A model generated the notes under the pieces. The model was given only the letters and a program-made list of their open reading frames with translations, did no database searches and was not told where the DNA came from. The translations under genes and the position numbers were made by a program. A DNA stretch of 64,000 bases from Macrotis lagotis (lineage: Eukaryota > Chordata > Mammalia > Peramelemorphia > Peramelidae), in the NCBI RefSeq assembly GCF_037893015.1, contig NC_133658.1, forward strand, positions 176,843,579 to 176,907,578. The letters are read 5' to 3'. How positions within the stretch are numbered: the stretch's first letter is position 1; each line of letters starts with the position of its first letter. Below, in pieces: positions 10,339-22,035 of the stretch.

Positions 10339-10577
10339 TTGTCGTTGCTCAGTTGAATCTAATTTTTCATGACCCTGTGGTCCATGTTGTCCATGGGGGC
10401 TTTCTTGGCAAAAATACTGGAGTGATTTGTCATTTCCTTCTCCAATGGATTAAGGAAAATAGAGGTTAAGTGATTTGCCCATGGTCATAACTAGTAAGTA
10501 TCTGAAGATAAATTTGAACTCAGATCTTCATGACTTCAGGTCTAATTCTCTATCCAATGAGGCATCTACCTGCCTAA
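10339..10577 (-). mobile_element. Long marsupial tRNA-derived SINE, antisense
   Basis: The + strand starts 'gttgtcgttgctcagttgaa' and passes through 'catgaccctgtgg', 'ttcttggcaaaaatactgga', 'gtcatttccttctcca', 'ttgcccatggtc' and 'tctatccaatgaggcat'. This is the same family as 97-318 and is almost full length but diverged. Confidence 0.85.
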
Positions 10578-10935
10578 AGTCCCAAATCATTGCAGCTCTC
10601 ATTGATTGACCAACAATGGGTCTCAGGCTAGGCATATTTGATCATTGTTCAGATCCTGATTGGCTTGCTAGTGAATGTGTATAATAATTTTTTCTATTTT
10701 GATCAGAAACCCTAAGGATCATCCCTTCCCAGATTGATTTTTTTTTTTGAGACTATGCAAAAGGTCTCTTCTTGATCACTGAGAAACCTTGAGGGACTAA
10801 TCCTAATAGCTTAATTTTTCTTTTTTTTTGGAAGTGGTTGTTCTTGGTCTCTTCTCAACTCTCTCTTATCCAATCTTAATGAATAAATGAATGATTCCTC
10901 AGTCAAATTGTGATCTGGGAAAGACCTAACTTTTT

Positions 10936-11076
10936 GGAGTTTTTTTTTTTTTTGCAAGGCAAATGGGGTTAAGTAGCTTGCCCAAAGCCACACAGCTAGG
11001 TAACTATTAAATGTCTGAGGCTGCATTTGAATTCTAGGGCCAGTGCTCTATCCACTGCACCACCTAGCTGCCTCCA
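10936..11076 (-). mobile_element. Short tRNA-derived marsupial SINE, antisense
   Basis: The body can be read on the reverse strand; the + strand ends 'gcaccacctagctgcctcc'. TSDs at 10920-10935 and 11077-11092, aaagacctaRctttt, differ by one transition. About 20 bases of the usual head ('ggagtcaggagtacc') are missing. Confidence 0.9.
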
Positions 11077-11111
11077 AAAGACCTAGCTTTTAAATAACAA
11101 GGTCTTATACA

Positions 11112-11285
11112 GCATCCAAGGCCATTTTCAGTTGTCCTGATCCATATCTGTCCACTGGATCCAGATGGCATCGAAGGAGAAAGTGAGGCTGGTGACTGTG
11201 CAGCACCCACTCACTTAGATCCAATTCACTTGAATGTCATGGCATCATCTACCTCTTCTTTGAGAACAAAAGACAAAATCAATCA
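11112..11285 (+). mobile_element. RTE-tailed SINE, 5'-truncated
   Basis: The 3' two thirds are present: 'gttgtcctgatccatatctg', 'gatccagatggcatcgaagg', 'agtgaggctggtgactgtgc', 'tgtcatggcatcatct' and 'cttctttgagaacaaaagac'. The tail matches the RTE-type LINE 3' end at 6395-6795, which fits a non-autonomous element moved by RTE enzymes. The full-length relative is at 25976. Confidence 0.8.
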
Positions 11286-11351
11286 ATCACATGCCTAAAT
11301 CAATATTACATTAATGAATTATCAATCATTTTCCTTAAGACTTAGATGCTA

Positions 11352-11506
11352 GGGGCAGGTAGATCGCTCAGTGGATAGAGCACTGGCCCTGGAGTCAGGA
11401 GTACCTGAGTTCAAATCTGGCCTCAGACACTTAATAATTACCTATCTGTGTGGCCTTGGGCAAGCCACTTAACCCATTTGCCTTGCAAAAACTAAAAAAA
11501 AAAAAA
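11352..11506 (+). mobile_element. Short tRNA-derived marsupial SINE
   Basis: A full-length body with a poly(A) tail. A perfect 15-bp TSD, aagacttagatgcta, lies at 11337-11351 and 11507-11521. The A-box region reads 'tagatcgctcagtgg' instead of the usual 'aggtggcgcagtgg', so the internal Pol III promoter is altered. Confidence 0.95.
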
Positions 11507-11711
11507 AAGACTTAGATGCTAAATTTAAATTGAATATGTAACCTTAATTTCCAACATTTTGTGAGATTCTCCTAATTAATAGAGAGAATATTGACACAAT
11601 GCTATTTGCCAGCGTTAATGGCAGGCTTTGCTAAGTCCTAGAGGAAATAAGTTCCTCCTTCTTCAAGAAAGACACACATATTCCAGATTCCTTGGGACTC
11701 TAAAGAGAAGA

Positions 11712-11945
11712 GAGCAGCTAGGTGGCACAGTGCCTTGCCTAGAAAGACTCATCTTCATGAGTTCAAATATGGCCTCAGAACAAGCAGAGAATTCCTGGGC
11801 AAACCACTTCTCTTTGTTTGCCTCTATTTCCTCATCTGTAAAATGAGCTGGAAAAGGAAATGGTGATCTACCCCAATATCTTTACCAAGAAAATCCCAAA
11901 GAGGATCACAGAGAGTCATACATCACTAAAAAATAACTGATCAAA
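11712..11945 (+). mobile_element. Long marsupial tRNA-derived SINE
   Basis: The sense copy reads 'gcagctaggtggcacagtg', 'agactcatcttcatgagttc', 'ctgggcaaaccacttctc', 'ctcatctgtaaaatgagctg', 'aaggaaatggtgatctaccc', 'caagaaaatcccaaagagga' and 'aaaataactgatca'. The head lacks about 20 bases. Confidence 0.85.
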
Positions 11946-12429
11946 AAGTAAAGAAGTGGAAGAGATGAAAAAAATAGACTTTCTTGAAGACACATAAGGG
12001 GAAACTGGCTCTTCAATATGATTCTTATTTCTAGCTTATCTCCCCAGAGACTTCAGGGACTTTTCATTGGATGAAATTAAGACCTCTCTCTTGCTCCTAT
12101 TTAAAAAACTTATTCATTCTTATTTCCTACAGCCAAGCAAGTATTTCTAAATGTTGATTGAAATGCTACCACATTTCTGGTGATGTAAAAGGCAGGCAAG
12201 AAATGTATATTTGACCTGAATGACTATAGTATATCATCAGTGAGGACTTGTACAGAGGGAATGATATAGAGGATAGGGACTGGGGGCACTGAGCTTCTAC
12301 CTCAACAAATAGTACATACCAGGAAACATATATTCCAAAAAGATAATGAATAGCAATATAACAAGAGCAGGAGACAATAGATGGACAACCTGAGTGCTGC
12401 ACTTCGAAGAATAAAGAATTTGCTATCAA
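11946..12429. other. Unassigned sequence
   Basis: No named repeat or gene is seen. An 87-codon reverse frame at 12166-12429 is not recognisable. Confidence 0.4.
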
Positions 12430-12590
12430 AAGCTCTGGGTTTTTCTGAGTCTGCTATTTCCTACTCTATGATAAAACATATATCTCTTAACATTTTTGAG
12501 TCTCAATTTCCTCATCTATAAAATGAAGAGATTGGACTAAATGACTGATATACTTTCTAACTCTAGCTCTAGTTATATGATACTATGTTC
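12430..12590 (+). mobile_element. MIR-type SINE
   Basis: The blocks 'gagtctcaatttcctcatct', 'ataaaatgaagagattggac' and 'tctaactctagctctag' are the 3' half of a MIR copy. The 5' half is badly worn. Confidence 0.7.
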
Positions 12591-12914
12591 CATAAAATGT
12601 TAAAATACTCAGCGGAAGGCCTTTAGATCATTAAACAGATCTCTCATTGGAGAAATCATGGGACAACATCAATAAGAATCACAAGAATGGAAGATATGCA
12701 GTATAGAATACCATTGTATTTAGGACCTTTAATGATGTGACTCCAAATTCATTTAAATATCAAAGCATACAATTATTTATTCAAGTAAACTTATTTTAAT
12801 GGTTATTTGAAATTATCTCGATCTGAAAAAATGGAAATTATTACTTTTTTTTCTAGTTACTATCATTTCCAATCAATCTGGAACCAGTTTTGAGCATTTA
12901 AAAATAATATGCCC

Positions 12915-13065
12915 AGAGATTCTATAGGGAATGCCAAAGTTAAAAAAAATTGGTGTCTACCTTCAAGGATCTTGCAACCTAATATAAGTGATAAGATATA
13001 CAGATGAATAGGAAATGATGAACCAATTAGAGAACAGCAGAAAAAAATATGAAATTAAGCACTAA
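12915..13065 (+). repeat. Old mid-repetitive element
   Basis: The stretch 'ttggtgtctaccttcaagga' then 'tcttgcaacctaatataagt' corresponds to the 'ccctcaaggagcttacaatc' region of the ancient repeat also seen at 17470, 18735, 24895 and 49625. Confidence 0.5.
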
Positions 13066-13273
13066 TCCATGTGGTACTGATTAAGTGAAGTTCAGAAAAA
13101 GGGAAAGTGGGTGTGGTCTCAAGCTCATCTTGACAGCTAAATAACACTGAACAAAATTAGTGTACTAATATAGATAGAAAAATGTACTAAATAATTTATC
13201 TTACCTATGTTTTCCTGCAGGTCAATTTGTGGAGTACCTATGAAAAAGATAAAATCTATTCCATTCTACATTC

Positions 13274-13304
13274 TATAGTCTCTAGTCTCTAGTCTCTAGT
13301 CTCT
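13274..13304 (+). repeat. Heptamer minisatellite (TAGTCTC)n
   Basis: About four consecutive tagtctc units within otherwise unassigned sequence. It is short and has no clear association. Confidence 0.85.
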
Positions 13305-13434
13305 ATCCTAATCTACAATCATTGCTCAGGAGAAGTAATTTTAATCCATTCAATGTTCTCATTTCCTCTTCCCCATCCAATCATGTTTTTATGATATATA
13401 AGGAAGGAAAGGAATAATAAGCAGCTACTAAGTG

Positions 13435-13610
13435 AAGGTTACTGGATTCAGCACTTTGTTAATCTTTCTAATTTGATCCTCAAAACATGCCAAAGAATAA
13501 TATGCTATTATCCCCATTTTATAGTTGCAAAAACTGAAACAAACAGTGACTCATCCAGGGCACTACAACTAAACATGTTTGAGACTATATTTGAACTCAG
13601 ACAGATCTTT
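13435..13610 (-). mobile_element. MIR-type SINE, antisense
   Basis: Seen in order: 'tttgatcctcaaaacatgcc', 'attatccccattttatagtt', 'gactcatccagggcac' and 'atatttgaactcagacagat'. It abuts the antisense L1 that follows. Confidence 0.75.
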
Positions 13611-15690
13611 TAAAATTTTTATTTATTTTATTCTAAATTTAAGAACTAAACTCATTTCCATATCATAATAAAATAGGGATGAGAAGAAATAATTGCACAT
13701 GAAATGTCAAATTTATTATGTACAATTTGCTATTCCTTTAAAATATATAATAAAGTTATCATGAACATTTTTGCTTTTTTTCTTCCCTCTCTACCCCCAG
13801 ACCAGAGATGACTACATTAGATACAAATATGGATATAAATATGTGTATACGTGTAAAATCATTCTATATATATATATTTCTATTTATCCGTTCTTTCTTT
13901 GGATACAGATAGTGTCCTTCAAAAGTCCTTTGTATTTAATTTGGGTATGTATAATACTTAAAATGACTATTCACTCACAGTTATTCTTAAAACAATATTG
14001 CTATTACTATATACAATGTTCTCTTGGTTCCATCCATTTTCTCTTCATTATTCCATGCAATCCTATCCATGTTTTTCTTTCTTTTTCTTGTTTTTCTAAG
14101 GTCATTGAGCTCTTCATTTCTTATAACACAATAGTATTCCATCATGATCATATTTTCAAACTTGTTCAGTCATTCCCCAACTGACAGGCATCCGTGAGAT
14201 TTCCAATTCTTTGTCACCACAAAGAAAGCTGCTATAAATATTTAAAACATGTAGGTTCTTCTTCCCCCCCCCCCCAATCATCTTGAGAATCAGAATTAGC
14301 AGTTTAATACTCTTTGGGAATAATTCCAGATTGCTTTCTAAAGCAATTTAAATTTCTAAAGCAATCAGTTTACAGTTCTACCAATAACAAATTGCTGTCC
14401 CAATTTTTCTAAATTCCCTACATCTTTTGTTGTTTGACTTTTCAATCATTTTAGCCAACTTTATTAGTGCTAAATGGTAAATCAAAGTTCTTTTATTTTG
14501 TCTTTCTCTAATCAATAAGGATTTAGAGCATTTTAAATAACTATATTACCATTTAAATTGTCATTTATCATTTATAGATTTGACAAAAATTTTATCTATT
14601 TGAGATATGAGACTGTTATCTAAAAAACTCTAAATTTTTTACCCAATTTTCTGCTTTACTTCTGATCTTGGCTATACTTGTTTTATCATTTTTTAAGTTA
14701 ATATAATTGAAATTATTCATTTTATACCTTATACTGTTCTCTATTATTTATTCATAAATTGTTCACTATGCATAAGTCTGAGTAGTAATACAGTGCATGT
14801 TCTTCTAATTTTCTTGTAATATCTCTCTTTTTCTGTAAGACATGTATCCATTCTGACTCTATTTTAATAAATAGTGTAAGATATTGGTCATGCCCAGTTT
14901 CAGAATTTTTAACTTTCCCAATACTAGATAATGAATTGTTGTCACATAAACGTAAGTCTTTTATGCTTTAAGTTGTGTGTCTACTGTGTTTCACTAATCT
15001 ACCTTTCTATTTCTTTGCCAGAACCAGATAGTTTTGATAACTACTACTGTGTAATACAGTTTATGATCTGATACTGGTAGACCTCCTTTTCTTTACATTT
15101 TTTATTAGTTCCTTTGATATCCTTGACCTTATATTCTTCAAAATGATTTTTGTTATTGTTTTTTTTTCTAACTCAGAAAAAAGAAATTAGTAATTTAATT
15201 GGGATGGTATTATGAATATTAAATTGGTTTAGGTAAAATTGTCTTTAATCATATTGACCCATGAACTATTAATATTTCTTCAATTATTTACATCTGATTT
15301 TATTTGCATAAAATGTTTTTATAATTTTGTTCATATAGCTCTTGAGTCTCTTTTGGCAGGTGTGTTTTCAGATATTTTATACTGTCTAGAGTTATTTAAA
15401 TGGAGTATTTCTTACTATCTCTTCTTTTGTGTTTTGTTTGTGATTTAGGAATACTTACAATTTATGTGGATTTATCTTATTATTTTCTAAAATTATTAAT
15501 TGTTTCAAGTGATTTTTAGTTAAGTTTTTGGGACATTCCAAGAATATCATCATACCATTTATTTAAAAAATAGTTTTATTACTTCATTTCCTGCTATTTC
15601 TTTTTCTTCTCTTATTGCTAATGCTAGAATGTCTGATACAATATTAAATAATATTAATGACTGTTGGTATCTTTGTTTCATATCAGGATG
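13611..15690 (-). mobile_element. Old L1, antisense: RT part of ORF2 to 3' end
   Basis: On the reverse strand, from about 15690 down to 15180, the translation shows decayed L1 ORF2: an '[13 protein letters not shown]'-like stretch after motif B, 'YLKTHLPKETQELYEQNYK', 'IKSDVNN' and 'INSSWVN', each broken by stops. These correspond to unit-2 ORF2 at 47250-47690. The rest, to 13611, is the ORF2 C-terminal region and a long AT-rich 3' UTR. The 137-codon + frame at 13771-14184 is a shadow. Many substitutions place it among the older L1 copies. Confidence 0.75.
14264..14275 (+). repeat. Poly(C) run
   Basis: A run of about eleven to twelve C bases lies inside the antisense L1 3' region. It is a likely length-variable site and prone to sequencing error. 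Confidence 0.8.
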
Positions 15691-16354
15691 GTCTTCCTGA
15701 CTCCATATAGAATTCTATCTACTACATTGACCAACTGCTACATCAGTCTATATTATTCTAGTTTTTAAGTTGAATTATAAAAATTTATGCTCTACCTTTT
15801 TGATTTCCACTTTTTTCTACCATTTTACCTTCCCTCCCCAAGATTGAAACATTTTTTAAAATACAAAGAAGAGAATAGAAGTTTCAAAGGAAATAAAGAC
15901 AAACAAGATAATTTTGAAACATATGGAATTACATATACATATATAAGAAAAGATATAAAATGCTCAGTTTCATATACAATCCTTTTTTGTTCTTTTGAAT
16001 ATATGAAAACACTGATTTCTGCTTTTTAAATAAAATAAAAATATGATATTAAATTTTTAAAAAATTTAAAAAAACCTTTTTCTCTTATAATTCCATCATT
16101 CATTTCAAAATACTATAGAAGACTGCGTATAGACTGGATTTCTTTCCTTCTATCACAGTACATATGCTTTTGTGAGGAAAAAAAAATAAAAAGGTAATCC
16201 ATGAGTATTAATTATAATTAATCATTTAAAACAATACATGTTTACAACCCTATGGAACACTTGGGAATATTAAAAACTGTCTATCATATAAGTTGTGTTT
16301 GCTATCCTTGACTAGTGAAATATTGTAAGGGCTCATTACCAGTAAGTTAACCAT
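15691..16354. other. Unassigned AT-rich sequence
   Basis: The first ~45 bases ('cttcctgactccatatag', 'tctatctactaca') may be a SINE remnant on the reverse strand. The rest is AT-rich with no clear family; it may be worn L1. An 80-codon + frame at 15787-16029 is not recognisable. Confidence 0.4.
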
Positions 16355-16370
16355 TGATTGATGAATTCTT

Positions 16371-16523
16371 TTTTTTTTTAGGTTTTTGCAAGGCAAACAG
16401 GGTTAAGTGGCTTGCCCAAGGCCGCACAGCTAGGTAATTATTAAGTGTCTGAGACCAGATTTGAACCCAGGTACTCCTGACTCCAGGGCCTGTGCTTTAT
16501 CCACTACGCCACCTAGCCGCCCC
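16371..16523 (-). mobile_element. Short tRNA-derived marsupial SINE, antisense
   Basis: A complete, low-divergence copy on the reverse strand ('ggggcggctaggtggcgtag' to 'aaaaacctaaaaaaaa'). A perfect 16-bp TSD, tgattgatgaattctt, lies at 16355-16370 and 16524-16539. Confidence 0.95.
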
Positions 16524-16539
16524 TGATTGATGAATTCTT

Positions 16540-17094
16540 AATGAAAATAACAAGCCATTAAACAAAAAAAATACAAAATACCTTTCAGTCCAATATAGCC
16601 CACTTTTATTTCTGCAGTAATGATGGCAGAATAAAGTAGAGAAATGGGTCAGTAGATGTTAAGAATCATTCCACTTTTAGACCATCTATAAACATTAAAT
16701 TAACTGTTGATATTCTAGATGGGAGGTCTTATTTAACAATCAAGTTGATATACTACTAGAAGAACTGAATATGTCAACATTTACATTACCATTAAAAATG
16801 AAACCAGAAGATATAAGAGTTGTAACTAAATGGTTCTCCTTGGAGAAGTAAATAAAGAGTTTCTGGGGTTGGTTTTCTCCACTGAAAAGTAACTAAAACA
16901 TCATTTCATGGAACAGTTGGTCATTTTGCCAAACAGTGCTCTGTGATAATGCAAAGGGTCCATCGTAAACATAAGTGAATCATCTGTCCCAGAGGATAAA
17001 GAGATGTGACTTGAGATTAACAATCTAAAATACCCCACTCTGCATTCTGTAGGAAATCTATAGGAGAGTTAGGGATTAAGAGATAATAATGGCT
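16540..17094. other. Unassigned sequence
   Basis: I see no gene or named repeat. Confidence 0.4.
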
Positions 17095-17218
17095 GGATAT
17101 GAGTGCTTAATAAATGTTTATTGACCACTTATTGACTTGCCCAGAGGTGGCACTAAAACTTAAACCCAGGTCTTCTATATAAGTACAATATTCTTTCCAA
17201 TTATACCATGTACAATTA
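17095..17218. mobile_element. L2 end and MIR fragment
   Basis: 'gagtgcttaataaatgttta' is an L2-type end on the + strand. It is followed by 'gcccagaggtggcactaaaa' and 'cccaggtcttctatat', which resemble antisense MIR. Both are short. Confidence 0.5.
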
Positions 17219-17469
17219 ATTGACAAGGCACATAGGTCAGTAATTCCCTTTTTGTAATATATTTGTAGAAAATCTCCTCCATAGATCAGACCAAGGTTTA
17301 TATATTCTTGACTCCTAACATGAGGGATCCCTGACCTAGGGGACTTCTATTTGCTATTTGCTAAAGATTTGAGTAGAAAGACTACATCCCAATGGCCAAG
17401 GGACAGTGGCCATGGAATCATGCTGGAGTTCCAACAGTTCAATTGAATCACAACAGTTCAATGAAGGTA

Positions 17470-17830
17470 TTATGCTTCTACTTTGTACATGGTATGGGCA
17501 ACATAGTCCCTGCCCTCAAAAAGCTCATTTACTTATTAAATACCTAGGTAAGTAAGTGTAAATATATATAAATCAATACAAAGACATTTCAAGAGTTAGG
17601 AAGTTCAGGAAAGGCCCATGTAAGATGTGACACTAGAGCAATGTCTTGAAGGACACTAGATATTCTGAGAGGCAGAAGTGAAGAGAATCCATACCAGACA
17701 TGGGAAGTCATCTGTGCAAAGATAGAGAGGTAGGAGGTACAATATTATGAATGAGGAACAGCTAGCAGACCATTTTGATTATAGTGATTATAATGTACAT
17801 GAAAGGGAATAAAATGAAATAATGCTATGT
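17470..17830 (+). repeat. Old mid-repetitive element
   Basis: Recognised in order: 'agtccctgccctcaaaaagc', 'ggaaaggcccatgtaag', 'cttgaaggacactag', 'ggaagtcatctgtgcaaaga' and 'gaggaacagctagcagacca'. It is one of the longer copies of this ancient family in the window. No coding potential is evident, and I do not assign the family name. Confidence 0.6.
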
Positions 17831-18734
17831 CTGCTTCCTGGAACATACACAAAGATATCTAGGAATAGAATTTAGTTCTTGTCCAAGGAAGTTATTCTGT
17901 TCTTTTCATCTTAAAACAGCTTTACCAGAAGTTGAGTCTGAGAACTAAGCTGTGCATATTCAGAATATTGGAATCACTTTGGGGCCTTCATTCCTCTTCA
18001 TTCTACATCAATATAAGCAGGGTTGGCTGGATTTAGTTTCTCTACTTGGAAAACAGTTTAGGACTTCTGGTTTCCAGTTCCTGTTCCATTATTTGATTTA
18101 TCATTAGAATCTGCTCTGAAAAACAAAGTCGGTTTTTCATGAATTGAACTGATCCTGAGTTTTCTGGGCTCAGAGATCATAAGATATGTGCTGGTAATAT
18201 CAAGGGAAACACAAAAGTTGAAATCTCATCTCCATTAGGATAGCTATGTGGCTCTGGAGAACCTTTTGTTGAGCCCTGGATTGTATTTTTGCACTTGGTT
18301 ATAATTTTAGCATCCAAGAGTACATTAGATGGATAAACTGTTCACCAAATGTTTCAAGATCCCCTTTCTCCTTTACTGTGGGGACCCTGAGCACTCTGGC
18401 CAACAATGAACACTTGAATGAACTTGCCTGAACTCCGCCTAAAAGAATTAGGCTGCCAATCTAAAAAGCACAGAGGATATTTTTTTAAAAAAAGCAAAGA
18501 TATTGTAACCTTTTTTTCCCCCCTTCTATTTCAAAGGACCTTGTCCTCCTTTTCCTGTACTAATCTAGATCATTACTCCTTCTACATCCCACTAGAACTC
18601 ACCAATTGTCTAAGGGAGGTTGGATAGTTCCCTAACAGCTACTAAATCCAAATGTCTTCTAGGATCTCAATGGAACCTGATTTAGGAAGATGAGAGAGAA
18701 GAGATGGAGAAGAGTAGAAAGGCAAGAAGTTCTA
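17831..18734. other. Unassigned sequence
   Basis: I recognise no repeat or gene. A 69-codon + frame at 18418-18627 has no recognisable family. Confidence 0.4.
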
Positions 18735-18880
18735 AATGTCTCCCAGGTACTACTAAGTGTTAGAAATACAAAGAAAGGCAAAAGACTGTCTCTGCCTTCA
18801 AGGCACTCTCAATCTAATACAGGAAAATAACACATAAAAAAACAGCTTAAAAAAGAACTGGGTGGCCAGGGCAAGAGAGA
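18735..18880 (+). repeat. Old mid-repetitive element
   Basis: The core 'ctgtctctgccttcaaggca' followed by 'ctctcaatctaatacaggaa' is the same ancient repeat as at 17470 and 24895, truncated at both ends. Confidence 0.55.
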
Positions 18881-19129
18881 GATAGGAAAGGGTACCCATG
18901 CTGAAGACCTGCAATTGGATAGGAAATTATGAGGTAGCCACACTGAGCCTTCTCCCTCAGGGAAGGATCTAGGAGGAGCCATTCCTTATACAAGGCCTCC
19001 TTTCTCCCATTCCCATACCTCTACACAAGTTGTACTCCATGGCAGGGGTGTACTTTCTCCTTATCTTCTTTTAAAATCCCTAACATCAAACCATTTACTA
19101 ATTAATGAATAAGCAAAGAATATAAACAG
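18881..19129. other. Unassigned sequence
   Basis: I see nothing I can name. Confidence 0.35.
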
Positions 19130-19480
19130 TGAGTTTTCAAAGGAAGAAAATCAAAATATCAACAAGCAAAAAAAAAATGCTCCAAACCCCTAAGAATTAG
19201 AAGAATGCAAATTAAAGCAACTTTGAAGTTCTACTTCACAGACCATCACAATAGCAAATTTGAAGAAAAGGAAATTGATAATTGTCATGAAGGCAATGGG
19301 AAGACAGGCACACTATATTTCACAATGAATGGAGCTGTGAATTAATTCAAACATTCTGGAAAGTAATTTGGAATGATAATTGGCACACAAAACTATGCAA
19401 ACAATTTGACTCAGTGATATTACTTCTAGGTCTATAACCCAAATATATGAAAGAAAGAGGAACAAGCCCCATGTGTATAA
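19130..19480 (+). mobile_element. L1 ORF2 C-terminal fragment, decayed
   Basis: It aligns by eye with the end of ORF2 at 48450-48800: 'aaaatgctccaaacccctaa', 'agaatgcaaattaaagcaac', 'ggagctgtgaattaattcaa', 'cattctggaaagtaatttgg' and 'cttctaggtctataaccc'. It breaks off before any 3' UTR. Strongly diverged. Confidence 0.8.
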
Positions 19481-19487
19481 CTGTGGT

Positions 19488-19705
19488 ATAAAGGATAACA
19501 TGCTAGATATAGATTCAGGAAGACCTAAGTTTGAAATCTGCCCCAGGAATTTCCTAATCATGTGACCATAGACATGTCACCTAATCTCAGTTACCTCATC
19601 TGTATATAGGAGATAATAGCACCTGCTTCACAAGATTATTGTAAGGATAAAATGGGACACAAGTCTTAAAGTATTATATAAATTCTAGTTATGATGATGA
19701 TAAAG
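19488..19705 (+). mobile_element. MIR/THER-type SINE
   Basis: Full order: 'caggaagacctaagtttgaa', 'catgtgaccatagacatgtc', 'cagttacctcatctgtatat', 'gcacctgcttcacaagatta' and 'aaagtattatataaattcta'. It is near full length and old. Confidence 0.85.
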
Positions 19706-19828
19706 ATGATAATGATGAAATAAACTCCTTGCAAACCTTCAGCTGCTAGCACCACTACCCTCCTCCAAAATGATTACCTTCTATTTATTTTATATATACT
19801 TATTTGTGTACATGTGGTCTCCCACACC

Positions 19829-19955
19829 AGAATATAAGCTCCTTGAGGACAGAATTATTTTATTAATTTCTTTGTACAATTGTTATCTGGAATATAATAA
19901 GCACTTGACAAATGCTTTTTGTTTACTGATTGACTTATCTACTAAGTTATTATTG
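19829..19955 (+). mobile_element. L2 LINE 3' end
   Basis: The blocks 'gaatataagctccttgagga', 'aagcacttgacaaatgcttt' and 'tactgattgac' are the standard L2 end. Confidence 0.75.
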
Positions 19956-21239
19956 GGTTTTGATTGGTGCTGGTGCTTCAATGATGTCTGATATTTAGAT
20001 GTATATGGATAAGAAAACTGAGTCTTCGAGGGTATAGCATTCCCTCTAAGTCATCATCCACTCTCATTAACAGGTTGAGTTCCCAGAGGATGGCAGACTA
20101 CTTCCCTCAGAATTCTGAGAATAATGGGTTTTATTACTATCACTTTTGAACCCCCATCAGTGTGGTTCTCAAAATCAATTAATCTATTTACGTCTTTCCT
20201 TTGACAATCAATCAGTTAACACCAAATAGCTTTCACAAAGGGCTATTTGCAGAGGAAAAAATCCTCCAAATTGTGGGGCAATTGTATACAGTTGGTCTCA
20301 AGAGAGAGTAAACTCAAGAATGAAGTATAGAGCACAAACACATATGAGGAATATTTGGCTGAGAAGTACCTCTTAATTTCTATCCTCTGGAATCTTTTTC
20401 TCCCTTTAAGTTTATTGTGAGGCAAGGTCCTCCCTAGCTCAGCTAGTTCCTTGAAGGATTCAGTACTTTGGTAGATATATCAAAGTTCTGCTGGGCTGTA
20501 TTAAGCAAATTGTTTCTCAAAGTTGGCTCCTCATCATAGTCAACCAGTGATGCCACCAGCTAAGCTAGTTGCTGAGAGGACCCTTGGATGGCTCTCAAAG
20601 TTTACAAGGTTGTAACTCAGTCTATTCTGTTAGAGGATTCATGTACCTAAGATCATGAAAAAAACCACAACAGATACAGGTGCCATGTACTTAGGGTACA
20701 TGGAAGCCAAGTGGGCAGATGGAATGGTCAAAAACCACTGCCCCTCCCCTCAGCTGAAGGCTCAGTCATTCAAAGTTTCAATTGCCATCAAGAAGGAACA
20801 TAGCAAAAATGAAGGTGAGGAAAGAGTATAATTAATCCTCTTATGTGCAAACTCATTTCTCTCTGCCATTAGTCCTTCCAACTCTGAAGTCAACTAAAAC
20901 ACTTGTAACTATATACCACTAGCTCCTTAATCATTCTTATCTGGAAAAAGACTCACCAAGCCTTCATAAATTGGATTAAAACCATAATGGAGTATTGTAC
21001 ATTCTAGAAATGATTCATCAGAATGGGCAGAAGTGAAAATATGCTCTAAGGAATAGGTTCTTATTATCCAGGCCTCCTTGTATTCCTAGTGAAACTGAGA
21101 TTCAGATGGATTTGTGTGTGGTCACTCAATGACTGCAATGCCAGGTATATTATGCTGTATCACAAGAAAAGTGCTGTAATGTCATTCTAGAAGTCTTTGA
21201 AATAATATTTATACAACTATCTTGACAATTAAAGAAATG
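19956..21239. other. Unassigned sequence, possibly repeat-free
   Basis: I recognise no family across about 1.3 kb. It may contain an old LTR element, but there are no LTR ends, primer-binding site or pol-like frames that I can see. A short MIR-like patch lies near 21090-21140. Confidence 0.35.
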
Positions 21240-21410
21240 AAAGACTGCTGCACAAAGAACTTGAGTACTAATCCTGCCTCTAATACCTACTATCCATTTG
21301 ACTTCAGTCAAGTTAGCTTCTTTGGGCTTTAATCTCTTTTATAAAATAAGGGAATAAACTAGATAATTTCTAAAATCTCATCTAGCTATAAATGTACTTT
21401 GGCTCTAAAA
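21240..21410 (+). mobile_element. MIR-type SINE
   Basis: Seen: 'gagtactaatcctgcctcta', 'gacttcagtcaagttagctt', 'ctttaatctcttttataaaa' and 'ctcatctagctataaat'. Worn. Confidence 0.7.
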
Positions 21411-21634
21411 GGTACTTTAACAGGAGATAAAGAACTCATCTTTGTATTCGGTCAATTTACTTAAAACCTTCAAGTTGATGATGTACACATACAAGTATAT
21501 TTCATAGCTTTCACTTGTTTACTTGTTCAAGGGAGAAAATAAGTATGCCCTTGCTTCCTCTCTTTGCTCATCCTTTTTTAATCTTCTCCTAAAGATCTGG
21601 CTACTTCTAGCTTTTCCTCTTTGCCACATGGAAG

Positions 21635-21800
21635 ACTACCATCCAAATCCTGGCTCTGACATTTAACTACCTATGTGTACTCAGGGGAGTCATTTAACTT
21701 CTTGGCATTTATGTTTCCTAAACTATGAAATAAAGGAGTTGGGCCAGATGACCCACTGGAATCTTTCCATCCTACATCTGTGATCCTATGATCATAGGAA
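21635..21800 (+). mobile_element. MIR-type SINE
   Basis: Seen: 'caaatcctggctctgacatt', 'ggggagtcatttaacttctt', 'gagttgggccagatgaccca' and 'catctgtgatcctatgatc'. The 3' part is better kept than in the neighbouring copy. Confidence 0.75.
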
Positions 21801-21856
21801 GTAATGAGGACAGTACAATACTAAAATATGGTAAAAATGAATTAATAAATAAATAA

Positions 21857-22035
21857 GGCTGGAGTGTGAGTTAAAAGATCTAGGTTCTACTCCCAGCTCT
21901 GTGACTAATTAGTCTAATAAATAAGGAAGTCACTTCCCCTTTCCCAGCCTTGATTTCCTCATCTGTAGAATGAAAGGCTTGGACAAGTTGATCTCAAAGG
22001 GTAATTAATAGCATTAAATTTCTGTGATTCTCTAA
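21857..22035 (+). mobile_element. MIR-type SINE
   Basis: Seen: 'ctaggttctactcccagctc', 'gtcacttcccctttcccagc', 'ttgatttcctcatctgtaga' and 'tttctgtgattct'. It is the third same-strand MIR copy in 800 bp. Confidence 0.8.

Noticed and set aside
13771..14184. 137-codon + frame
   Set aside because: Hydrophobic frame on the wrong strand of an antisense L1 3' region; AT-rich shadow.
19956..21239. Possible endogenous retrovirus or solo LTR
   Set aside because: No LTR pair, primer-binding site, polypurine tract or gag/pol/env-like frame is visible; left as unassigned.
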